From NCBI GenBank assembly GCA_903861145.1, contig CAIOTH010000013.1, positions 1 to 58,295 on the forward strand: a stretch of DNA of 58,295 nucleotides, read 5' to 3'. This document shows, piece by piece, positions 51,616-58,295 of the stretch; positions within the stretch are counted from its first letter, which is position 1; every line of letters starts with the position of its first letter. The notes below the pieces were generated by a model. That model worked only from the letters and a program-made list of their open reading frames with translations, was not told where the DNA came from and searched no databases. Source of the stretch: an uncultured Bacteroidota bacterium. Its GTDB lineage: Bacteria; Bacteroidota; Bacteroidia; Chitinophagales; LD1. The position numbers were made by a program, and so were the translations under genes.

Positions 51616-53949
51616 TTACAAAAATTTAAAGTTGTAAGTAATTGATGGCACCCACCTGAATAAAGTTAACTGCACCGCCTGGTTTTGCCCCGGGTTATTG
51701 GGGTCTTGCTGAAAGTTTATGGCGTAAGCGTTTCGCCGGCCATAAACATTGTAAAGCGAGAGGTTAAGGTTGTGGTCCCACTTTTTGTGCTTTTTCAACT
51801 GCACGGTTGCACCTATATCTAACCGGTGGTAATCGGGCATACGATAACCATTACGCTCGGTATATTGAGGCACGGTAACATTGCCAATCTGGTAGCTTCC
51901 GCTAGGCCAGGTAACGGCATTACCGGTATAGAAAACCCATACGGCTGAAACACTCCATTTTGCATTAATATCATAAATAGCCACCAGCGATATTTCGTGC
52001 GTGCGGTCTTGCTTGGCATAGTAAGGCACGGCATTATCAATATCCGGAAACTTGCGTTGGCTACGACTCCAGGTATATGCAGCCCAGCCATGTATTTTCC
52101 AAATATCAAACTTCATCATTGTTTCAACGCCGTAACTCCACCCGATACCATACACCAACTGCGACTCAACATAACGGTTCAAAATCAAATCGGCCCCACT
52201 GGCATAGTCAATCTGGTTTTGCATGTATTTATAATAAACCTCCACCGATGGCTGCAATCCGCCCTTCAAAAAATTACCGAAATAACCGATAGCACCCTGG
52301 TCCGAAATTTCCGGCTTCACCAGTTTACTTGTAGGTACCCATAAGTCGGTTGGATTAGTTGAAGTAGTGTTGCTTAACTGGTGCATGTACTGGCTATTAC
52401 GGTCGTACGATAGCTTGATAGAGTTATGCTCGTTAATTATAAAATTCATGCACAATCTTGGTTCCAAATCCCAATAAGTAACAATGGGCTGGGCTGCTTT
52501 ATATACTGTTGAATCAGTAGGGAAATTAGTCTCTGGATCGTATTTGTTGTAAGTGGTTTGCGAACCAAGCGCCGTAAAAACCGATAAGCGCACACCATAT
52601 ATCATTTTAAAAAACGGTGCAATAGTTTGTTCGTTGCCGGCATAAACTGCGTTCTCTAAAGCATGTGTTTTACTTTGGTTGAGCGATACAAGTTTATTCA
52701 TACCAATGGCCGTAACCTCACCGGGTATAAAGGTGTGGTATATCATATTGAAGCCAAAGTGCAGTTTATTTTTACTGTTGGGATAATATTGAAAATCTTC
52801 TTTCAAATTAATATCCTGTATGCCCGATAAAATGGTTGCCTGGGCACTATCTTGTCCCACCAGTATTTTGTAATTATAATTATTGAAAATGAACGAGGTG
52901 TTTGAGAAAAGTTTTTCATTAAAAATATGGTTCCAGCGGGCTGTAGCGGTAATGTTACCCCAGTTTAAAGCAAAGCGGTTATCGAAGCTAAACACATCGC
53001 GGCCGATATATCCCGAAACAAAAACCCGGTCATGGTCGCCCAGGCTATAGTTGGCTTTTAAATTTACATCATAAAAATACAATATGCTTTTATTTACCCT
53101 GCTGTTACTCGAAAGCTTGGCAAACAAGCCAGGATAAGCAAAGCGCCCCGAAGCCATAAACGAGCCTTTGTGCTTTTTAATAGGCCCTTCAACTGTTAAA
53201 CGCGAGGTAATAAGCCCAATACCCCCCGAAAAACTATAATCCTGATCATTCCCATCTTTCATTTTAACATCTACTACTGAGGCCAAGCGGCCGCCATATT
53301 CAGCAGGCATACCTCCCTTATAAAGCGTAACATCTTTAATGGCGTCTGAATTGAAAGTGCTGAAAAAACCCAGCAGGTGTCCCGAATTGTAAACCGGCGC
53401 CTCATCCAAAAGCACCAGGTTCTGGTCGGCCCCGCCGCCTCTTACATAAAATCCGGCATTCCCCTCACCGGCCGATTTTACACCGGGAAGTAACTGAAGG
53501 GTCTTCATAATATCTTTTTCGCCAAAAAACACCGGTATCTTGTCAATTTCCTTGGTGGTCATGGTTTCTGCGCCCATTTGAGCCGAGGTAACATTTTTAT
53601 TGCCTTTATCGGCTTTCACTACCACTTCCTGCATGGTTTTAATCTCTTCACCCATCGAAAAATTGATGGTGGTATCGCGGGTAAGATTTAGTATAAATAC
53701 CTTTTTGTTGTAGCCAACGTATTGCGCCAAAATGGTGTCTTTACCCGGGTGAACAGTAAGTGAATAGAAACCGTATGCGTTAACACTGGCGCCGTTTTGA
53801 GCATCGGATATGGAATAGATAACAGCCCCGGTCATTACCTCGCCGTTTTTGGCATCTTTTACGGTGCCACTTATCGTCACTTTCTTTTGTGCCTGCAAGC
53901 CGGTCAATAACAGACACAGGGATAACAACAATAAAAAGGCTTTGGGCAT
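51616..53949 (-). CDS. TonB-dependent receptor
   Basis: A 777-residue receptor: signal peptide MPKAFLLLLSLCLLLTGLQA; a CarboxypepD_reg-like domain (KVTISGTVKDAKNGEVMTG, YSLTVHPGKDTILAQYVGY); a plug domain (EIDKIPVFFGEKDIMKTLQL, GNAGFYVRGGGADQNLVLLD, GHLLGFFSTFNSDAIKDVTL, GGMPAEYGGRLASVVDVKM); and the C-terminal barrel to SITYNFKFL. Receptors of this kind import a siderophore, metal complex, vitamin or sugar using TonB energy. A DUF4249 lipoprotein gene follows directly. The upstream gene pair on the other strand encodes MbnP and MbnH, hinting at a metal-related substrate (inference). Confidence 0.92.
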   Translation of the reverse strand: MPKAFLLLLSLCLLLTGLQAQKKVTISGTVKDAKNGEVMTGAVIYSISDAQNGASVNAYGFYSLTVHPGKDTILAQYVGYNKKVFILNLTRDTTINFSMGEEIKTMQEVVVKADKGNKNVTSAQMGAETMTTKEIDKIPVFFGEKDIMKTLQLLPGVKSAGEGNAGFYVRGGGADQNLVLLDEAPVYNSGHLLGFFSTFNSDAIKDVTLYKGGMPAEYGGRLASVVDVKMKDGNDQDYSFSGGIGLITSRLTVEGPIKKHKGSFMASGRFAYPGLFAKLSSNSRVNKSILYFYDVNLKANYSLGDHDRVFVSGYIGRDVFSFDNRFALNWGNITATARWNHIFNEKLFSNTSFIFNNYNYKILVGQDSAQATILSGIQDINLKEDFQYYPNSKNKLHFGFNMIYHTFIPGEVTAIGMNKLVSLNQSKTHALENAVYAGNEQTIAPFFKMIYGVRLSVFTALGSQTTYNKYDPETNFPTDSTVYKAAQPIVTYWDLEPRLCMNFIINEHNSIKLSYDRNSQYMHQLSNTTSTNPTDLWVPTSKLVKPEISDQGAIGYFGNFLKGGLQPSVEVYYKYMQNQIDYASGADLILNRYVESQLVYGIGWSYGVETMMKFDIWKIHGWAAYTWSRSQRKFPDIDNAVPYYAKQDRTHEISLVAIYDINAKWSVSAVWVFYTGNAVTWPSGSYQIGNVTVPQYTERNGYRMPDYHRLDIGATVQLKKHKKWDHNLNLSLYNVYGRRNAYAINFQQDPNNPGQNQAVQLTLFRWVPSITYNFKFL

Positions 53950-54130
53950 GGGTGTTAATTAAACGGACGCAAATAAACGAAGTCTATTGTTAATTATTGC
54001 CGGCTTGCACTTATGTTAAAATTATTTCTGAAATATTAATAAAACATGGGGGTGATTGGTTGTTAATAGCCACTGGTTATTTAATAAAAGTTGTTTTTTA
54101 GTTTACCTTCGAAACCGTCAAAAATAAAAC

Positions 54131-54859
54131 ATGAGAATTCAAAACATTTATATAGTTGTATTCTTGAGTGGGCTACTTGCTTTATCATCATGCAAAAAAA
54201 ACGGGGCTACTTTTTCTTTACAGTTAAAAGCAAAATACGGCACCCAAAATTTCAGGCTTAACTCCACTTACACCGATCCAGCAGGAAGATATGTAAACCT
54301 GGCTACTTTAAAATTTTACTTGTCGCATATTAATCTTATTAAAAGTAATGGTAGCCTCGTAAAAGTAGCAGACATAGCTATTTTTGATTTTAGTGATACA
54401 ACAGCACTTTCTGTATCTGTACCAAATATGGACGGCACCTTTACCGGGATTAGTTTTGCATGCGGCCTCGATTCAGTTACTAATACTTCGGACCCACTGA
54501 ACTACTCCGTTCCAAATCCTCTGGCGGGCGATTATAACATGTACTGGTCAATGCTAAAATATCAGTTTGAAGTATTGGAGGGAAAATGGGATACACAAGA
54601 CACTGCTTTTTTGCATAATCCGCTGGCTTATCATATTGGCACCAATGCAGCTTACCGCCAAACGCAGCTGAATAAATCCTTTTCAATTTCCAGTAGCAAT
54701 TATACCATGGTGGTGTATTTAGATGTTGAGCAAATATTTAATAATACAACAACCGGCGAAACCATCAACATTGTTACTGAGTTTTCTTCCATGTCAACAG
54801 ATAATCAACCTGTGATGGTAAAGTTTGCCGATAATTTTTCAAAGGCATTTTCATTGTAA
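54131..54859 (+). CDS. MbnP-family copper-associated lipoprotein
   Basis: A 242-residue lipoprotein (lipobox LLALSSC, Cys21). Family blocks: FSLQLKAKYGTQNFRLNSTY, LATLKFYLSHINLIKSNG, ISFACGLDSVTNTSDPL, GDYNMYWSMLKYQFEVLEGK. MbnP-type proteins are known from methanobactin loci, where the partner diheme enzyme MbnH oxidises a conserved Trp of MbnP to kynurenine and MbnP binds copper. Here W139 and W153 stand in the right block, and H66, H162 and H168 could be ligands. The MbnH-like gene starts 9 bases after its stop, supporting the pair. A TACCTTCG box at 54104-54111 is a weak promoter candidate. There is no methanobactin gene nearby. Confidence 0.75.
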   Translation: MRIQNIYIVVFLSGLLALSSCKKNGATFSLQLKAKYGTQNFRLNSTYTDPAGRYVNLATLKFYLSHINLIKSNGSLVKVADIAIFDFSDTTALSVSVPNMDGTFTGISFACGLDSVTNTSDPLNYSVPNPLAGDYNMYWSMLKYQFEVLEGKWDTQDTAFLHNPLAYHIGTNAAYRQTQLNKSFSISSSNYTMVVYLDVEQIFNNTTTGETINIVTEFSSMSTDNQPVMVKFADNFSKAFSL

Positions 54860-54868
54860 AAGGAATTC

Positions 54869-56002
54869 ATGAAAGCCAAAATTCTATTTCTCTTATCATT
54901 GGTTATTGTTTTGCTTTCATTAGAGAATTGCAAGCCCGACCCTAAAACACAAACTACGTCCACCGACCCCGATAGCCTGTACCGGGGTACAAAATATATC
55001 ATCCAAATACCATTCGGATTTCCGAGCCTTACCAATCCCTATAAAGATTCGCTAACAGTTGAGGGCATTCAGTTAGGCAGAAGGCTTTTTTATGATAAAA
55101 GACTTTCATCTACCGGGTTATTGGCCTGCGCTTCGTGCCATATGCTGCAACATGGTTTTGCAGATAGTATTGTGTTAGCAACTAACGTTTCGGGGCTTAA
55201 CAAACGGAACGCGCCTACTATACAAAATTTGGCCTGGGCACCTATTATGTTTTGGGATGGAAGGCAGCCTACCTTAGCCGCACAGGCCCAGGATGCCGGG
55301 CATAACGAATTGGGCTTGTTACCAGCCAGTGCAGTGCCCATGTTGCAGGCCGATAGTGTATATGCACGCCTTTTCAGAAAAGCATTTGGCAGGCCTGGCA
55401 AGGTTACCGAAAGTGAAATCTACCTGGCAATTCAAGAATTTGAAATGAGCGCCATATCAGCCAATTCCAGGTTCGATAGCTTGCAGCGCGGTCAAGCGCA
55501 ATACACGCCAGAGGAATCGGATGCCTTCTTCACTATTTTTACTCAAAACACCGGAGAGTGTTTTCATTGCCATGCTGAGGGCAATGATTTGTTAATGGTA
55601 AACCGCACAAGTGGGTTTACTTTTCGTAACAACGGCTTACAGGTTGCTAATACCATTAATGATTTTGCCGACGCAGGCAGGGGAGCAATTACTGGTTTAA
55701 GCACTGATTATGGTTTATTTAAAAACCCTACTCTTCGCAATATTGCTGTAAGCGGGCCCTATATGCACGATGGGCGATATAAAACGCTTGAGCAGGTAAT
55801 TAATTTTTACAGCGATAGCCTGCACCTAACGCCTAATGCCGACCCAAATATTGCCCTGCATATGGATACAGCTAATGGCGAACATTTATTAACAGGTGGC
55901 ATGCATTTTACAGCTCAGCAAAAGGCGGATTTACTAATTCTGCTAAATGATATGACCGATACTTCGTTTTTAAATAACCCGAACCTGAAAAGCCCTTTTT
56001 AA
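54869..56002 (+). CDS. Diheme cytochrome c peroxidase/MauG-family enzyme (MbnH-like)
   Basis: A 377-residue lipoprotein (LSLENC, Cys21) with two c-type haem motifs, C87-A-S-C90-H91 and C231-F-H-C234-H235. Blocks GRRLFYDKRLSSTGLLACAS, LNKRNAPTIQNLAWAPIMF, WDGRQPTLAAQAQDAGHNE and VSGPYMHDGRYKTLEQVIN place it in the bacterial CCP/MauG family. Its position 9 bases after an MbnP gene makes an MbnH role likely: Trp oxidation of the partner rather than peroxide removal. It faces the convergent agmatine deiminase gene with 4 bases of overlap. Confidence 0.85.
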   Translation: MKAKILFLLSLVIVLLSLENCKPDPKTQTTSTDPDSLYRGTKYIIQIPFGFPSLTNPYKDSLTVEGIQLGRRLFYDKRLSSTGLLACASCHMLQHGFADSIVLATNVSGLNKRNAPTIQNLAWAPIMFWDGRQPTLAAQAQDAGHNELGLLPASAVPMLQADSVYARLFRKAFGRPGKVTESEIYLAIQEFEMSAISANSRFDSLQRGQAQYTPEESDAFFTIFTQNTGECFHCHAEGNDLLMVNRTSGFTFRNNGLQVANTINDFADAGRGAITGLSTDYGLFKNPTLRNIAVSGPYMHDGRYKTLEQVINFYSDSLHLTPNADPNIALHMDTANGEHLLTGGMHFTAQQKADLLILLNDMTDTSFLNNPNLKSPF

Positions 56003-57039
56003 ACTTCGGGTTCTTGTTGAGAGAGGCAGTGAAAACTGCCTAACCCCCAGATTAAATCGGTAGAGTCCAGCCCAACCACCTTTCTATCCTTAAAGCAATC
56101 CTGGAGAATATCTAATGCCCGTTGGTCGTTTTTGTCATCTCTAAAAACAGGCACTACCACATACTCATTAGCAATATAAAAATTGGCGTACGATGCAGGC
56201 AGGCGTTGATCTTCGTAAACAACATTATGTGGCATTGGCAATTCAACAATATTTATTTGCTGGCCATTTTCGAGTCGCATTTTTTTCAGCTCCATCAAAT
56301 TTTCCTGAAGCGGTTCGTAATTCTGGTCTGCCCTGTTTTCTTCAATAACCGTAATTACGGTATCGGCATTTACAAAGCGGGTAATGTCATCAATGTGGCC
56401 ATCGGTATCATCACCGGCTATACCATCGCCCAGCCATAAAATATTTTGCACGCCATAATAATCTACAAGATACTGCTCAATTTGTTTTTGCGAAAGCAGC
56501 GGATTGCGGTTTTTATTTAGCAGACAGGCCGTTGTGGTAATCAGAGTTCCCTTACCATTAAAATCAACTGAGCCTCCCTCCATAATAATGTTGGGATAGA
56601 ACACAGGTAATTTTAATTTCTCGCCAATCAAGGTAGGTATAACATCATCCAAATCGTAGGGCGGATATTTATCGCCCCAGGCATTGTAGGCCCAGTCAAC
56701 AATCGCCTTTTCCCTTGTGGTTCTGTTTATCACAAAGGCAGGGCCATGATCGCGGCACCATGCATCGTTAGTTGGATGAAAATAAAACTCAACATTAGCC
56801 AAATTGCATTTTGCCATTTGCAAATGCCCCGAGGCAAATTGCTTCATAGCATCATTTGCTACGTTGATACAAACCTTTTGCCCCTCGGCTACCAGTTTAA
56901 TGAACTGTGCATATACAGGGAAAATGGTGTCAATCTTTCCGGGCCACGATGCCTCTTTATGTGGCCACGATAACCACATGGCATGTTGCTTTTCAAACTC
57001 AGCAGGGAAAAAAAATCCCAATTCGCGAGGTGTTTTCAT
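55999..57039 (-). CDS. aguA: Agmatine deiminase
   Basis: A 346-residue enzyme that converts agmatine to N-carbamoylputrescine plus ammonia. The catalytic Cys is C338 in GLGSFHCLSQQEPEV, with the typical DTDGHIDDITRF site (His near residue 215) and MEGGSVDFNGKGT. Blocks WLSWPHKEASWPGK and FHPTNDAWCRDHGP, the guanidinium-binding half, are also there. The gene overlaps aguB by one base (TAATG on the minus strand), so the two enzymes of the agmatine route to putrescine are translationally coupled. Length is normal. Confidence 0.95.
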   Translation of the reverse strand: MKTPRELGFFFPAEFEKQHAMWLSWPHKEASWPGKIDTIFPVYAQFIKLVAEGQKVCINVANDAMKQFASGHLQMAKCNLANVEFYFHPTNDAWCRDHGPAFVINRTTREKAIVDWAYNAWGDKYPPYDLDDVIPTLIGEKLKLPVFYPNIIMEGGSVDFNGKGTLITTTACLLNKNRNPLLSQKQIEQYLVDYYGVQNILWLGDGIAGDDTDGHIDDITRFVNADTVITVIEENRADQNYEPLQENLMELKKMRLENGQQINIVELPMPHNVVYEDQRLPASYANFYIANEYVVVPVFRDDKNDQRALDILQDCFKDRKVVGLDSTDLIWGLGSFHCLSQQEPEV

Positions 57040-57914
57040 TAGTCTTCGTCGATAAATCTTTTGGTAATGGGTTGGTACGAGTCAATTCTTCTATCGCGCA
57101 TAAAAGGCCAGTGGGTTCGATAGAAATCAGTTTTCTGCGTGTCTATTTCAACCACAGCGTTTTCTTCTTTATCGTGCGATGCCAGGTAAAGCAATTTACC
57201 AAATGGGTTTGATACAAAACTTCCACCCCAAAATTTCATCCTGCCCTCTTGCTCAAAGCCCACACGGTTTACACTTACCACATGTACCCCATTGGCCACC
57301 GAATGCGAACGCTGAATGGTTTGCCATGCATTATACTGCTCCTGATTGGTAGCTTCATCCTGATTAGTGGCCCAACCTATTGCCGTTGGGTAGAAAATAA
57401 TTTCAGCGCCCATCATGGCTGTAATACGGGCAGCTTCGGGGTACCATTGGTCCCAACAAATAAGCACGCCCAGTTTGGCGTATTTGGTATTAAATACTTT
57501 GTAACCTAAATCGCCGGGAGTGAAATAAAATTTTTCGTAAAACGCGGGGTCATCCGGAATATGCATTTTGCGGTATTTGCCTAAATACTTACCATCGGCA
57601 TCAATAACCGCTGTAGTATTATGATAAAGCCCCTGGGCACGCTTTTCAAACAAAGAAGCTATGATAACTACATTCAGTTCAGCGGCCACCTCGCTTAACA
57701 CATCGGTTGATGGGCCGGGAATAGTTTCAGCCAGCTTAAAGTTTTCGTAATCTTCCACATCGCAAAAATACAAGGATGTAAAAAGCTCCTGCAGACAAAT
57801 AATTTGGGCACCTTTAGCAGCTGCATCGCGTATTCCATCAATAGCTTTTTGCAGGTTGGGCTGCACATCTTTAACGCAACTCATTTGCACTAAACCCACT
57901 TTTACTTTGGCCAT
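57039..57914 (-). CDS. aguB: N-carbamoylputrescine amidase
   Basis: A 291-residue nitrilase-superfamily enzyme with the triad E43 (LQELFTSLYF), K116 (KYRKMHIPD) and C153 (LICWDQWYPE), which releases carbon dioxide and ammonia from N-carbamoylputrescine to give putrescine. It is first in the unit, with aguA following by a one-base overlap. A promoter-like TTG-N20-TATTTTCG lies upstream. Confidence 0.95.
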   Translation of the reverse strand: MAKVKVGLVQMSCVKDVQPNLQKAIDGIRDAAAKGAQIICLQELFTSLYFCDVEDYENFKLAETIPGPSTDVLSEVAAELNVVIIASLFEKRAQGLYHNTTAVIDADGKYLGKYRKMHIPDDPAFYEKFYFTPGDLGYKVFNTKYAKLGVLICWDQWYPEAARITAMMGAEIIFYPTAIGWATNQDEATNQEQYNAWQTIQRSHSVANGVHVVSVNRVGFEQEGRMKFWGGSFVSNPFGKLLYLASHDKEENAVVEIDTQKTDFYRTHWPFMRDRRIDSYQPITKRFIDED

Positions 57915-57934
57915 AGCTTAAAATTTTAAGTGCG

Positions 57935-57965
57935 CGAAAATAAGATTATTAGAAACAAGATTCAA
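57935..57965 (-). promoter_or_regulatory. Promoter of aguB-aguA (TTG-N20-TATTTTCG)
   Basis: On the minus strand TTG (57965-57963), 20 bases, then TATTTTCG (57942-57935), a one-base variant of TAnnTTTG. It is 21 bases before the aguB start codon, so the leader would be short. Confidence 0.5.
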
Positions 57966-57995
57966 GAATCGGGACACAAGCAACATTTTGAAAAA

Positions 57996-58295
57996 CTAAT
58001 GTCCCTGTATAAGCTTTGCAAGCAGGAAAGCAACACCAGCGGCTAAGGCACCAATAAAAGTAGTTTTAATAGCTCCTGTCCAGGTCGGTTGGCCAATGGC
58101 TTTGGCCTTCAAAAATCCAAAAATAAAAAGTGCTATCAACGTTACCCCAACCGAAACCAGCAACGCCTGGTGCGAATCTTTAATAAAAAGATAGGGCGAA
58201 AGTGGTACAAGCCCACCAACAATATAGGCCACACCAATATTGAATGCACTTTTGCGGGCACGCTGTGCATCGGGCATTTCTAAACCCAATTCAAA
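57996..58295 (-). CDS. VIT-family (CCC1/VIT1) metal transporter, C-terminal part, cut by window edge
   Basis: The frame is open to the right edge, so only the last 99 residues are visible (from Phe-Glu-Leu at 58295). Three hydrophobic stretches (FNIGVAYIVGGLVPLSPYLF, ALLVSVGVTLIALFIFGFLK, AIKTTFIGALAAGVAFLLAK) and the motif AFNIGVAYIVGGLVPLSPY match the C-terminus of VIT1/CCC1-type Fe/Mn transporters. The N-terminal part lies outside the window. It is upstream of aguB on the same strand with 81 bases between them. Confidence 0.8.
   Translation of the reverse strand, partial: FELGLEMPDAQRARKSAFNIGVAYIVGGLVPLSPYLFIKDSHQALLVSVGVTLIALFIFGFLKAKAIGQPTWTGAIKTTFIGALAAGVAFLLAKLIQGH

Overview
The window looks like a chromosomal segment of a Bacteroidota bacterium, probably from the Chitinophagales/Sphingobacteriales side of the phylum. 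The signs are: several secreted proteins with type IX secretion (T9SS/Por) C-terminal sorting tails; SusC-like/TonB receptor plus DUF4249 pairing; DUF4270 upstream of glmS; Bacteroidota-type promoters (TTTG, about 19 bases, TAnnTTTG) in front of several genes; and few Shine-Dalgarno-like leaders, with a number of TTG and GTG starts. I saw no rRNA, tRNA, CRISPR array, transposase or prophage gene. Taxonomy below phylum is inference.

Layout. 1-9.8 kb: the end of a polysaccharide flippase, a secreted Kelch protein, an ALDH7-type aldehyde dehydrogenase, an M1 aminopeptidase-like protein and two T9SS-tail proteins. 10-14.3 kb: a multi-PAS sensor kinase, a NarL-type regulator and a receiver-only protein. 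14.4-18.1 kb: a HEAT-repeat protein, then the leftward operon rplM-rpsI-rpsB-tsf, with a Gly-rich extension on S2 and a terminator between rpsB and tsf. 18.1-21.3 kb: an accessory-looking stretch of five small unrecognised or weakly recognised genes, with several inverted repeats in its gene-poor ends. 21.4-28 kb: Bax-inhibitor-1 family protein, DUF1415, a CBM9-like secreted protein, a LytS/LytTR two-component pair, DUF1543, pentapeptide repeats and a haem-binding protein. 28.2-40.6 kb: M13 peptidase, DUF2723 membrane protein, a TIM44-like zinc-ribbon protein, a large modular T9SS protein, a YncE/phosphoesterase fusion, an AEC transporter and dihydrofolate reductase. 40.6-47.9 kb: acyl-CoA dehydrogenase, an orphan CdiI-like immunity gene, panC, and divergently a short GT5-like protein, a DUF4270 lipoprotein and glmS. 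47.9-58.3 kb: an outer-membrane beta-barrel protein, a TonB receptor with DUF4249 lipoprotein, a divergent MbnP/MbnH (diheme enzyme) pair, the agmatine-to-putrescine genes aguA-aguB and the end of a VIT-family transporter.

Most of the window is ordinary core or envelope biology. The parts that best repay a second look are the MbnP/MbnH pair beside a TonB receptor, the accessory stretch at 18.1-21.3 kb with its small gene pairs and structured repeats, a promoter-plus-terminator unit at 14.25-14.35 kb that could make a small RNA, the orphan immunity gene, and a glycogen-synthase-like protein that has lost most of the enzyme. I did not find a clear, complete, previously undescribed multi-gene system; the small-gene pairs at 18.8-20.7 kb are the best candidates for something uncharacterised.
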